Below are positions 1-8,118 of a stretch of DNA of 36,387 nt, piece by piece. Position 1 is the stretch's first letter; the number at the start of each line of letters is the position of its first letter. The position numbers and the translations under genes are program-made. The notes beneath the pieces were generated by a model that worked only from the letters and a program-made list of their open reading frames with translations, did no database searches and was not told the origin of the DNA. Origin of the DNA: Chloroflexota bacterium (GTDB lineage: Bacteria; Chloroflexota; Anaerolineae; JAAYEA01); assembly GCA_019873665.1 (NCBI GenBank), contig JAIOAV010000019.1, positions 1 through 36,387 of the forward strand. The letters run 5' to 3'.

Positions 1-284
1 TAGTAGGGATTGCGCGGGTCCGGCGGACGGTAGGTGGCGAGCTTGGCCCAATCCGCCAATGGATGCGACACGACCTGGCCCATGTTCTTTTGCTCGGTAA
101 CCGCCCAGCCGCAGCCCCAGTCATCCGGCGCGGCGTGGTCAAAGAACCAACCGCTCTCGGCACGATCCATCTCCCAGCAATCGCACACGTCGTCGGGCGC
201 CTCGGCCACCTCGTGCTGCCAGAAGGGAAGGCGGGGCGGCGTGCGGAACTCGATGGCGCGTGCGACGATCTCGCGACGATCCAT
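1..284 (-). CDS. URO-D superfamily protein (methyltransferase-like), N-terminal part, cut by window edge
   Basis: The reading frame opens with ATG at 284 and stays open for 94 codons to the window edge, so only the N-terminus is visible. A good ribosome binding site (AAAGGAG, seven bases from the ATG) supports this start. The protein begins MDRREIVARAIEF and contains DDWGCGW, then MGQVVSHPLADW and a YRPPDP segment. From family knowledge, this order (RE-I-hydrophobic-A start, D-W-G-C/V-W, H-P-L-x-D-W, P-D-P) is typical of uroporphyrinogen decarboxylase-like proteins that are not haem enzymes, including MtaA/CmuA-type methyltransferases. It lies 56 bases downstream of the LRR gene on the same strand, with a hairpin between them. 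The zinc-binding region is outside the window, so activity cannot be judged. A second member of the superfamily lies at 12084-13103. Confidence 0.75.
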   Translation of the reverse strand, partial: MDRREIVARAIEFRTPPRLPFWQHEVAEAPDDVCDCWEMDRAESGWFFDHAAPDDWGCGWAVTEQKNMGQVVSHPLADWAKLATYRPPDPRNPY

Positions 285-311
285 GAGTTGCTCCTTTCAT
301 AGAAGCGCTTC

Positions 312-335
312 GCCGGGGCACCAATGGCCCCCGGC
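312..335 (-). terminator. GC-rich intergenic hairpin between LRR gene and URO-D gene
   Basis: GCCGGGG (312-318) pairs with CCCCGGC (329-335) around a ten-base loop. On the minus strand it follows the LRR stop codon and precedes the URO-D ribosome binding site. No T-run follows, so it may be a weak terminator or an mRNA-stabilising hairpin. Confidence 0.35.
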
Positions 336-340
336 TATCA

Positions 341-3244
341 TCAGGGCCGTGCCAGCAGCGGCAGGTGCACGCTGCGCACGATGAGGCGGAAGGACACTGT
401 CTCGCTGTCGGAGCTCCAGATGCCGTTCTGCTGCTCGCCATGCGCTGGCGTATAGGCGCGGATGCGAAAGTAGTAGAGCATGCCGGGCGTGAGGTTGGTG
501 ACGACGAAAGAATCGGCGCTCTTGTCTGCTGTGCGGCCCCGGAACTGGTATGGCCCCGCGGCGCTCGTGGCAGAGGTGATCTGGTAAAAGCCGCCGTCCC
601 GCACATAGGTGATGGGCGACCATGACAAGCGGATCGCATCCACACCCGCGGCCTCGGCGCGCAGATCGCCGGGTGCAACGGTCTGCGTCTGCGTCCAATC
701 CGGCTGGCGTGCCGCCAGAAAGCCATCCAGTGTCGGGCTCGATGTCCAGAGCGCGTTGTACGAGATGTCGAGTCGCATCAACCGCATGAGATTCGCCAAT
801 GACGCGGGGAGGTCGCCCCGCAGCGCGTTGTGGCTCAGATAGAGATCGGTCAGGTTCGTCAAGTTACCCAGCGTGGACGGGATCGGACCCTCCAGTCGGT
901 TCGTCGCCAGACTGAGCAGCGTCAACCGCGAGAGCGAGCCAAAGGTGGTCGGGATCGCACCCTGCAAATGGTTGTGGTCAAGATAGAGCTGGCGCAGCGA
1001 CGACAGGTTGCCCAGCGTGGATGGGATCGTGCCGGTGAGCGCGTTGCCGCCCAGCGTCATCAACTGGAGCGCCGACAGCGACCCTAGCTCCGGCGGGATC
1101 ACGCCGCTCAGCGCGTTGGCATCCAGCGCCAACACCTGAAGCTGACGCAGGTTTCCCAACTGCCGTGGGATCGTGCCCTCTAGATCGTTGCCGGTGAGGA
1201 TGAGCTGCTGGAGCTTGCTGAGACTGCCCAGCGCCGGCGAAATGCTGCCGGAGAGGGCATTATCCGACAGGTCCAGGCGCACCAGGTTCGGCAAGCGCGA
1301 TAGATCCGCCGGCAGCACGCCGGTCAGCGCGTTGCGTGGCAGCGCCAGCTCCTGCAGCATGGTGAGGTTGCCCAGCGTCGCCGGCAGCGCGCCGGATAGC
1401 GCATTGTCGCCCAATGCCAGGCGCTGTAACTTGGCCAGCCCGCCCAGCGCGGCAGGCAGCTCGCCCTCAAGCGCGTTGCCGCTCAGGTCGAGATCGGTCA
1501 GCGCCGTCAGCGATGCCAGCCACGCCGGCAGCGAGCCATCCAGCCGGTTGCCCGCCAGGTTTAGCGTCTGCAGGCTAGTGCACCGCACCAGCGCCTCCGG
1601 CAGTGGGCCGGTCAGGTCGTTGCTGCTCAGCGAAAGCATCTTGAGTTGCGGCAGGTCGCCGAGCGCGGCGGGGACCACGCCGCGCAGGTTGTTGGCGTCG
1701 AGCTGCACGCCGGTTACATGGCCGCCCGTGCACGTTACGCCGAACCAGCTGCACGGGTTCTCCCCGTGGAGCCAGCCGGTGCGCTGCCACCAGGTGGGGC
1801 CGCCGGTATCGGTGTAGAGCGTTACCAGCGCTGCGCACTCGGCCGCGGGGATGGATGTAACGCGCTGACAAAAGGGGATCACCGCCAGCGGTGGCGCGTC
1901 ATCGCTCCAGAGCGCGTTCTGCTGATCGTCGTGCGGCGGCGTGTAGCTGCGGATGGTGATGTAGCGTTTGACAAAGGGATCGAGGCCGGTCATCGTGTAG
2001 CTGCCGGCTGTCTTGTCCGCTGTCGTGCCATGCAGCACAAACGGGCCATCCGGCGACAGCGCGCTGCGAATCTCATAATGCCCGCCGTCGCCGATGTAGG
2101 CGATGGGCGTCCAGGCGAGCTGGAGCGTGGTGGAGATCGGCGCGGTGGCGCGCAGACCCCCCGGCGCAACGGTCTGCGTCGCCTCCCAGTCGGGATCGCG
2201 TTGCGCCAGGAACGCGCGCAACGTTGGATCGGACGCAGCCAGCGTGTTGTAGGCAAGATCAAGGTCCATCAGGTGGCCCAGGTTCGCCAGCGCCGACGGG
2301 ATCTCGCCGCGCAGCGCGTTGCTGGAAAGATAGAGCTGTTGCAGCGCAGATAGCTGTCCCAGCGTGGCGGGGATCGTGCCCTCCAGCCGATTGGCGTAAA
2401 GCGCGAGCTGCTCCAAGCGTATCAGATTGCCCAGCGCGGCCGGAATCGCCCCGGAAAGCGCGTTGCCGTTCAAGTAGAGCGCCGTCAGGTTGCCAAGGCT
2501 GCCTAACGCGGCGGGAATGGGATCGGAAAGCTCATTCTGCTCCAGATGCAACTCCAACAGCGCGCCAAGGCCGCCCAATTCGGCGGGGATGGGGCCGGAG
2601 AGCTGGTTGTGGCTTAGGATGAGCGTCAGCAGGCGCGACAGCCTGCCGAGCGACGACGGGATCTCGCCGGTCAGGCTGTTGTTGCCCAGCACAAGGCGCT
2701 CTAGCGCGGTGAGCTGTCCCAGCTCGACGGGGATGGGCCCGGAGAGCTGATTCCGGTTGAGATTGAGCACGATGAGCTGCGTCAGATTGCCCAGCGTGGG
2801 CGGTATGCCACCGGTGAGCGCGTTGCCGCTCAGATCCAATTCTCGCAGCGCGCGCAGGTTGCCCAAAGTGGCGGGGATCGGCCCGGTGAGGGCGTTGTCA
2901 TAGAGCCAGAGGCGTTGCAGCGTGGTCAGGTTAGCCAGCGTCGGCGGCAGCGATCCACGCAGGTTGTTGGCTGCCAGCGATAGCTCGGTAACATGTCCGC
3001 CGTCGCACGTGACGCCGTACCAGCTACAGGGCGTGGCCGTCTGCAGCCAGCCGTCGGATCGCCGCCACCGCGCGCCGTCGGTCGCCTGATAGAGCGCCAC
3101 CAGTGCCTCGTACTCGGCGCAGGGGATCTCGGTAACGCCGCAGTCGGCGAGCGTCTGCGCGCGCGATGGAGGCGCCAGGTGAACGGCGACCAGGCACCAG
3201 AGGAGCAGCAGGATAGCCGCAGCGCGGCGGAAGGGTTGAGTCAT
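341..3244 (-). CDS. Secreted leucine-rich-repeat / fibronectin type III protein with duplicated architecture
   Basis: A 967-residue protein. Residues 1-29 form a signal peptide (two Arg, a Leu-rich core, likely cleavage after SRA). The mature part is two copies of one design. Each has a Cys-containing LRR N-cap ending in CSWYGVTC or CSWFGVTC (residues ~36-80 and ~462-505), a row of 24-residue plant-type repeats of the form LxxLxxLxLxxNxLxGxIPxxLGN (11 from residue 82, 14 from residue 507), then a capping region with a TQTVAPG motif and an FN3-like beta domain (~365-460 and ~860-955). The protein ends VHLPLLARP, resembling short C-terminal tails I associate with secreted Chloroflexota proteins. 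It probably acts outside the cell in protein or glycan binding; no catalytic domain is seen. It has its own promoter (3281-3308). AGGAG lies about 11 bases from the ATG. Confidence 0.9.
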   Translation of the reverse strand: MTQPFRRAAAILLLLWCLVAVHLAPPSRAQTLADCGVTEIPCAEYEALVALYQATDGARWRRSDGWLQTATPCSWYGVTCDGGHVTELSLAANNLRGSLPPTLANLTTLQRLWLYDNALTGPIPATLGNLRALRELDLSGNALTGGIPPTLGNLTQLIVLNLNRNQLSGPIPVELGQLTALERLVLGNNSLTGEIPSSLGRLSRLLTLILSHNQLSGPIPAELGGLGALLELHLEQNELSDPIPAALGSLGNLTALYLNGNALSGAIPAALGNLIRLEQLALYANRLEGTIPATLGQLSALQQLYLSSNALRGEIPSALANLGHLMDLDLAYNTLAASDPTLRAFLAQRDPDWEATQTVAPGGLRATAPISTTLQLAWTPIAYIGDGGHYEIRSALSPDGPFVLHGTTADKTAGSYTMTGLDPFVKRYITIRSYTPPHDDQQNALWSDDAPPLAVIPFCQRVTSIPAAECAALVTLYTDTGGPTWWQRTGWLHGENPCSWFGVTCTGGHVTGVQLDANNLRGVVPAALGDLPQLKMLSLSSNDLTGPLPEALVRCTSLQTLNLAGNRLDGSLPAWLASLTALTDLDLSGNALEGELPAALGGLAKLQRLALGDNALSGALPATLGNLTMLQELALPRNALTGVLPADLSRLPNLVRLDLSDNALSGSISPALGSLSKLQQLILTGNDLEGTIPRQLGNLRQLQVLALDANALSGVIPPELGSLSALQLMTLGGNALTGTIPSTLGNLSSLRQLYLDHNHLQGAIPTTFGSLSRLTLLSLATNRLEGPIPSTLGNLTNLTDLYLSHNALRGDLPASLANLMRLMRLDISYNALWTSSPTLDGFLAARQPDWTQTQTVAPGDLRAEAAGVDAIRLSWSPITYVRDGGFYQITSATSAAGPYQFRGRTADKSADSFVVTNLTPGMLYYFRIRAYTPAHGEQQNGIWSSDSETVSFRLIVRSVHLPLLARP
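719..1726 (-). repeat. Second LRR repeat block (14 x ~72 bp)
   Basis: About fourteen tandem units of 72 bp coding for 24-residue LRRs (residues 507 to ~845 of the LRR protein). The units are diverged in DNA but keep the L, N, G, I/L-P pattern. This is a coding repeat, not a CRISPR or a satellite. Confidence 0.8.
2210..3001 (-). repeat. First LRR repeat block (11 x ~72 bp)
   Basis: About eleven tandem 72-bp units coding for residues 82 to ~345 of the LRR protein. Both blocks are bounded by the same N-cap and TQTVAPG/FN3 modules, so the larger unit is itself duplicated. Confidence 0.8.
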
Positions 3245-3280
3245 GACGATCGGTTCTCCTGATAGCGTGTGGGCGGCTCC

Positions 3281-3308
3281 ATTATACCGTGATTGCGAGG
3301 CGGAGCAA
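3281..3308 (-). promoter_or_regulatory. Sigma-70-type promoter of the LRR gene
   Basis: On the minus strand TTGCTC (3308-3303), a 16-base spacer and TATAAT (3286-3281) lie about 37 bases before the start codon of the LRR gene. The -10 hexamer is perfect and the -35 matches four of six positions. Confidence 0.6.
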
Positions 3309-3381
3309 GGGAGGTAAGGACGCCTCTCAGGAGCGCGTGCACCGGTGTGCTATCGCTCGTGCGTGGAGGAGAGGGCGCGTC

Positions 3382-6198
3382 TTACTCTGGGTCGGCAGAG
3401 GCCGGGGATGCGCCAGTGCGATCCGCGCTGCGCTGCCATGCCCACCAGACTCCCACCAGCCAGACCGCGAGTGCGATACCGCTGACGGCCAAACCCCGGC
3501 GGACCGAGGTAGGGCGGTAGCGCCATACAATCTCATGGGTTCCTGCCTCCAGATAAACCGCCCGCAGCACGCCATCCGCGCGACGTACCGGCGCGGGCAC
3601 CCCATCCACTGTTACCTCCCAGCCCGGATAGTACAGGTCCGCCAGCACGAGATAGGTGGGTGCGGATGTCGTGGCCTCCAGCACGATCTCGGTCACGGCG
3701 TAGCGTCGCACCGACACCACGCTCTCGTCTGACGTGCCGGCGCGCGCCAGCGCAGCCTCCAGCCGCGGGCCGCCATCCACGATCACGACTCGCGCCAGGT
3801 CGGTCTCGCCCAGCATCGCCAGCGCGTCGTCCAGATCGGCGACTACCCGCGCCTCATATACCAAGCGAGCACGCGGCAGGACATCGTGATTCTCATAGAT
3901 GGCCACGTCTTCGCTGCGATAGACGAGGGTGTGGTCGCTCTCGCCGGCGAGATGCGCCAGCAGATGGCGCTCGCCCGCTGCATCCACGAGGTACACGCGC
4001 TCCACGCGCACATAGGCGCGCGGCAGCACCGCATCAATCCGCACGGCGCGCACCTCCTGTGGTGTAGGCAGCGCGTACTCGGCGCGGTACACGTGGCCGG
4101 GGTGATCCTCCGGCGGGTAACCGGAGCGCGCCGGGAAGGTGCGCGCCACCGTTGGCATGTCGTGGCGCACCTGCGCCCGCACATCGCTGCGCTCATACGC
4201 CCACTCGGCGGTATCCACGCCGATGCGCAGCGGCAGCTGCGTCTCGCCTGCCGCGCCGGAGAGCACGATCTCCGCCGCCACGCGCCCATTCGGCTGGTCG
4301 GCGGCGTGGCTGACGTACGATTCGACGATCACCGACTGCACCATCAGCGCCGGGGTCATCAGCGTGCGCCCCACCAGCGTCGGCGCCAGGGGATCCTCCA
4401 CGTCATAGAACTCGCTGGCCTCGTCCACCGGCAGCACCTGCGGGATCAGCACATACTTGATGTTCAGCGCGTTCGCCAGTGGCGCCGTCAGCCCGGTTTG
4501 CAGCGCGGCCCACGCCTGCGGCACGAGCGGCCAGTAGCCATTAGCCGACGGGATGCCATATTGCAGCGCCAGGTTCGGATAGAGCGATTCGCGCATCACC
4601 GGCCACACCGGCAAGATCTCCTCATGCGTGTAGGTGCGGTAGAGCGTGTCGTCGGCACGGAGAAAGGCGAGCACGCGCGGCTCGGCCCGGAAGACATCGC
4701 GCGGCAGCGTGGCGTTGTACGTCAGTCGCCACACTGAGGCAAACGCTCCCAGATCGGTGGCCAGAAGGAGTAGCGCCAGCGCCACAAAGGCGCGGCGGCC
4801 GATCCGCCCACGCCGCGCCCATGCCAGCAGTGCCAGCGCAGCGGCGACCCACATCAGCGGCAGTGCGCGCCACGCGACGAGCAACCCATCCAGCCGTGAG
4901 GGATCATCCAGCCAGGCCAGCCCCACCATCAGGAGCAGCGCGCTACCTGCCAGCATTGGCCCGCCGCGCTGCAGCGGGCGCTCCGGCAGCGCGCGTGCCA
5001 CCGCGTCCGCGCCTGCCGCAGCCAGCAACGGCAGCGCCACTGTGAACCAGAGCAGAAAACGGGCCGGGACGCGAAACCAGTTAAAGAGCGGCAAGCGCAA
5101 GAGCCAGATGTGGAGCGGATTCCAGCGGCCCAGTGCCAGCAACACACTTAGCAGCCCGATCCCCGCCCACCACCAGCGCATGAACTCCTCGCCTGCCTGC
5201 CGCGTCCCCGGTGTCCGGCACGTCCGGGCTGCTTGCCACAGTCCTGCCGCCGCCAGCAGCAGCGGCAGGATACCCACGTAGCCCACCAGCTCCGGCGAGA
5301 GGTCTGGGTACGGGTTGCCCCGCAGGAAAGGGGAGAGGAGAAGAGCCAGATAGCCCGGATGCAGCGAGAAGGAGGCAAAGAACGCCGGGTCCAGCCCGCC
5401 GGCGCGCTGCGACAGCCGCGTTAGCTCCAGCGTGGGCAGCAGTTGCGCCGCCGCCAGCGCCGCCGCCAGCGCGGCCACGATCAGCGCCGCTGCCAGCGCC
5501 GTCACGCCGCGCCGCGCCAGAGAGCCGCGCCGTTCCCCGCAAACCCACTCCCCCGTGCCGACGAGCAGCGCCAGCAGCGCCGCCAGAAACGCCATCTGGG
5601 GATGACCGGCCAACAGGATCAGCGCGAACACCCCCGCTGTCGCCAGCGCGGGCCACACCGCCAGCCGCCAACCTGCCGCCAGCGCACCTATCAGGCCGCG
5701 TGCGCCTCGCAGCAGCAGCGGTGTCCAGGCGAACACCGCCAGGATGTTAAGGTGGTTGAGGTGGGCAATGCCGAAACCGCTCCACATGTATGTCAGCCCG
5801 GCCAGCAGCGACGCGCTCCACGACAAGCGGTAGGCGCGCGCCAGGGCGATCATGGCAACGCCCGCCAGCAGATAGTGCAAGATGACATAATAGCTGAACG
5901 CGATGTCGGGCGGAAGGAGAAGGTGCAGCGCCCAGTTCACGGGGTAGAGGGGGCCAAACTGTCCTTCCGCCAGCAGCGGATACCCTGCCAGCGTATCCGG
6001 CGTCCAGAGGGGGAGTTGCCCCTGCGCCAGAGCGCGCAGCGACGCGATCCGCTCCGGGTAGTGCAGACGCAGCAGGTCGCCCACATAGAACACGCCTTGC
6101 CAGAGGAGCGTGCGCCAAAAGAGCGCGCCCAGCAGCAGGCAGAGGAACGCGCCGATCAGCCAGCGCCGATTGGGCCGCCCCGATGGCGTCAGGAACAT
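3382..6198 (-). CDS. YfhO-like polytopic membrane protein
   Basis: A 938-residue protein. I place the start at the ATG at 6198, because GGAG lies eight bases before it; an in-frame GTG at 6231 has no such support. A hydrophobic N-terminus is followed by HYPERIASLRALAQGQLPLW and then AGYPLLAEGQFGPLYPVN, the extracytoplasmic-loop signature of YfhO family proteins. Many transmembrane segments run to about residue 500. A largely soluble region follows (~500-900), ending with one more hydrophobic segment (~905-925) and a charged tail. YfhO proteins of Firmicutes take part in glycosylating cell-surface polymers with GT-C-like folds; a similar envelope role is inferred. It lies 102 bases downstream of the hydrolase gene, separated by a hairpin, so co-transcription is possible but may be attenuated. 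Confidence 0.8.
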   Translation of the reverse strand: MFLTPSGRPNRRWLIGAFLCLLLGALFWRTLLWQGVFYVGDLLRLHYPERIASLRALAQGQLPLWTPDTLAGYPLLAEGQFGPLYPVNWALHLLLPPDIAFSYYVILHYLLAGVAMIALARAYRLSWSASLLAGLTYMWSGFGIAHLNHLNILAVFAWTPLLLRGARGLIGALAAGWRLAVWPALATAGVFALILLAGHPQMAFLAALLALLVGTGEWVCGERRGSLARRGVTALAAALIVAALAAALAAAQLLPTLELTRLSQRAGGLDPAFFASFSLHPGYLALLLSPFLRGNPYPDLSPELVGYVGILPLLLAAAGLWQAARTCRTPGTRQAGEEFMRWWWAGIGLLSVLLALGRWNPLHIWLLRLPLFNWFRVPARFLLWFTVALPLLAAAGADAVARALPERPLQRGGPMLAGSALLLMVGLAWLDDPSRLDGLLVAWRALPLMWVAAALALLAWARRGRIGRRAFVALALLLLATDLGAFASVWRLTYNATLPRDVFRAEPRVLAFLRADDTLYRTYTHEEILPVWPVMRESLYPNLALQYGIPSANGYWPLVPQAWAALQTGLTAPLANALNIKYVLIPQVLPVDEASEFYDVEDPLAPTLVGRTLMTPALMVQSVIVESYVSHAADQPNGRVAAEIVLSGAAGETQLPLRIGVDTAEWAYERSDVRAQVRHDMPTVARTFPARSGYPPEDHPGHVYRAEYALPTPQEVRAVRIDAVLPRAYVRVERVYLVDAAGERHLLAHLAGESDHTLVYRSEDVAIYENHDVLPRARLVYEARVVADLDDALAMLGETDLARVVIVDGGPRLEAALARAGTSDESVVSVRRYAVTEIVLEATTSAPTYLVLADLYYPGWEVTVDGVPAPVRRADGVLRAVYLEAGTHEIVWRYRPTSVRRGLAVSGIALAVWLVGVWWAWQRSADRTGASPASADPE

Positions 6199-6237
6199 GA
6201 TGCACTCCGTATTGCATGACGCGCCATGCACAGGAGA

Positions 6238-6270
6238 GACCGCCCGCCTCGCGGCGCGAAGCGAGCGGTC
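6238..6270 (-). terminator. Imperfect hairpin between hydrolase and YfhO-like genes
   Basis: Outer arms GACCG (6238-6242) and CGGTC (6266-6270) enclose an inner CTCGC/GCGAG stem with a five-base bulge. On the minus strand a TCTCCT run follows. It could reduce read-through into the YfhO-like gene. Confidence 0.35.
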
Positions 6271-6300
6271 ATCCCCGCATGTAGCTGCCGTGGCGGCGTC

Positions 6301-7071
6301 CTACCCGGCGAGCCGCCGGATAAAGGCCAGCGTGCGCTCTGCCGCCAGCTCGTACTCGATGTCCAGCAGGAGGCAGTGCGTGGAATGCTCCAGCCATACC
6401 AGCTCCTTATCGCGCGAGGCCACGCGATCGTGGATCTCTTGCGACGAGCGCGGCTGCACCGTGTCATCTTGCAGGCCGTGCATGATGAGGATCGGCTGGC
6501 GCACCTGCGACAGCGTGCGCCGCACGTGGCGCGACAGCAGGTACAACTGCGCGGCGCCGTTGCCCGGGTGCACTATATATCCCTGCCAGCGCCGATCCGC
6601 GGCATTCCACTCGCTTTCCGGCTTGCGTTCCTTGGGCAACGCCTTGATAAAATAGCGCAGGAGCGGCGCGAGCGGCAGCAGCTTATTCGCCGCATAGAGC
6701 GCTGTGGCATAGACCATCAGCCCGGCGATCTCCGCATGGCGCGTCGCCAGATAGAGTGTTAGCAGGCCGCCCATGGACTCGCCGCCCACGAATACGGTGC
6801 GGCAGCGGGCGCGCAGCGCCGTATACGCCTCCTCGACCGCCGCCGCCCAATCCTGCCAGCGGCAGCGGTTCATCTCCTCCGGCGTCGTGCCGTGTCCGGG
6901 CAGCAACGGCGCGGAGACGGTGACGTCATGGCCTGCCAGATAGTCGCCTAGCAAGCGCACTTCCGCCGTCGTCGCCGTGTAGCCGTGGATCAGGAGCGCG
7001 CCGATCTCTCCGCGCTCGTAGTAAAAAGTATCGCCCGGCAGATGCGGGTTCTGTAGCACGGATGCTTTCAT
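6301..7071 (-). CDS. Alpha/beta hydrolase (carboxylesterase / monoacylglycerol lipase type)
   Basis: A 256-residue cytoplasmic enzyme with the full catalytic layout. An HGYT oxyanion motif lies at residues 29-32, the nucleophile elbow GGESMGG puts Ser at residue 99, HGLQDDTV gives the acid Asp202, and EHSTHCLLLD gives His232. The spacing and the short cap (residues ~120-170) match Est30-like carboxylesterases and S33-type monoglyceride lipases, which cleave short acyl esters. No signal peptide is present. It starts 18 bases after the stop of the sugar isomerase gene on the same strand, so the two are very likely co-transcribed from the promoter at 7895-7923. That pairing suggests deacylation of sugar esters, but the substrate cannot be read from sequence. 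Confidence 0.88.
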   Translation of the reverse strand: MKASVLQNPHLPGDTFYYERGEIGALLIHGYTATTAEVRLLGDYLAGHDVTVSAPLLPGHGTTPEEMNRCRWQDWAAAVEEAYTALRARCRTVFVGGESMGGLLTLYLATRHAEIAGLMVYATALYAANKLLPLAPLLRYFIKALPKERKPESEWNAADRRWQGYIVHPGNGAAQLYLLSRHVRRTLSQVRQPILIMHGLQDDTVQPRSSQEIHDRVASRDKELVWLEHSTHCLLLDIEYELAAERTLAFIRRLAG

Positions 7072-7089
7072 GAGCCTCCCTCGTGCTCG

Positions 7090-7860
7090 CTAGACCTTGC
7101 CCCACTTGTGCAGGTTGTCGAAGCTGAGCTTGGCGCTTTCCAGCGATGGCCGATCACACAGATCTTGCTCGACGATGTACGCCTTGGCCCCGGAGGCCTC
7201 ACTGGCGGCAAAGATCGCCTGCATATCGAGTTGCCCCTCGCCCACCTCGGCGAAACGCGCCGGACGCGCAAAGGTCGTGAAATCCTTCGGCATGTCCTTC
7301 AGGTGGATCAGCGGGCAGCGTCCTGCATATTGCCGGATCACCGCCGCCGGGTCCAGTCCCGCGAAGTACACCCAGTAGGTGTCGATCTGCGCCTGCACAT
7401 AGCGGGGATCGGTGTGGGAGTAGATCGCGTCAAAGAGGGTCTGGTCGCCCACCCTGGTCTTGAACTCGAAATCGTGGTTGTGGTAGCAGAAGGTGAGGCC
7501 CTTGGCGTGGCACTTTTCGCCGATGCGGTTCATCTCGGCAAAGACGCGCACGTAATCGCCGCTCTCGCGCACCGCGCCGGGGAGCGAGGGCAGCGTCAGA
7601 TAGGGCGCGCCGAGGTCGCGATAGAACGAGATCAGGCCATCCGTGTCCTTCTGCAGGTTGTCCATCCCCTCGTGGCCACTGATGACTTGCAGCTTGAGCC
7701 GCTTGAACAGCGCCTTCAGCTCGGCTTCTGGCAGCGGGCGTCCCGCCAGCTCGACATAGCGGTAGCCAATCTTGGCGACCTGCTCCACCGTCCCGACATA
7801 GTCCTTGGCCAGTTGGTCACGCACTGTATAGAGTTGTAGAGCGACAGGCAGTTTGGACAT
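7090..7860 (-). CDS. Sugar phosphate isomerase/epimerase (xylose-isomerase-like TIM barrel)
   Basis: A 256-residue protein of the AP_endonuc_2/xylose-isomerase-like TIM-barrel superfamily. It begins with LPVALQLYTVRDQL, the usual first strand of these enzymes, followed by IGYRYVELAG. Later strands carry CYHNHDFEF, QIDTYWVYFAG, PLIHLKDM and IVEQDLCD, which supply the Glu, Asp, His and Glu residues that bind the divalent metal. Family members interconvert keto- and aldo-sugars or epimerise them; inositol catabolism enzymes are close relatives. AAGGAG lies six to seven bases before the ATG, and a promoter is visible upstream. It is divergent from the DUF4432 gene across a 258-base control region, which suggests joint regulation of carbohydrate genes. 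Confidence 0.88.
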   Translation of the reverse strand: MSKLPVALQLYTVRDQLAKDYVGTVEQVAKIGYRYVELAGRPLPEAELKALFKRLKLQVISGHEGMDNLQKDTDGLISFYRDLGAPYLTLPSLPGAVRESGDYVRVFAEMNRIGEKCHAKGLTFCYHNHDFEFKTRVGDQTLFDAIYSHTDPRYVQAQIDTYWVYFAGLDPAAVIRQYAGRCPLIHLKDMPKDFTTFARPARFAEVGEGQLDMQAIFAASEASGAKAYIVEQDLCDRPSLESAKLSFDNLHKWGKV

Positions 7861-7894
7861 GATTTGCTCCTTCCCATGTGTTCAGAACGACGTC

Positions 7895-7923
7895 ACTATA
7901 CTCCAAAGCCACTGAACGCGCAA
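7895..7923 (-). promoter_or_regulatory. Promoter of isomerase-hydrolase operon
   Basis: On the minus strand TTGCGC (7923-7918), exactly 17 bases, then TATAGT (7900-7895), about 34 bases before the isomerase ATG. Both boxes resemble sigma-70 hexamers. Confidence 0.55.
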
Positions 7924-8039
7924 GCGGCCAAGCCGCCCCTCTCTCACCAACTTGGCTCTGATCGCGATAGCCTGTCCCTGAGTGAGCCGACGATATCTTG
8001 CATCTGCGGTCCGGGTATTCCACTATGACACTTGCCTGC

Positions 8040-8068
8040 TAGTCGCTTCCGCCGAGCTGTAGTATAAT
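8040..8068 (+). promoter_or_regulatory. Probable -10 box for the DUF4432 gene
   Basis: TATAAT at 8063-8068, followed by GCGGG. The matching -35 position (TAGTCG, 8040-8045, spacer 17) is poor, so this promoter may need an activator. The 258-base divergent region (7861-8118) shows no other strong signal. Confidence 0.45.
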
Positions 8069-8118
8069 GCGGGCGTCATTGCAACACATGCCCTGATAGG
8101 GGGAGGAGAGCCGGAGCT

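Noticed and set aside
719..3001. Regular ~72-bp repeats that could suggest a CRISPR or satellite array
   Set aside because: They are coding LRR units with a 24-residue period, no identical repeats and no spacers.
6199..6231. GTG start at 6231 for the YfhO-like gene
   Set aside because: No ribosome binding site precedes it, whereas GGAG lies eight bases before the ATG at 6198.
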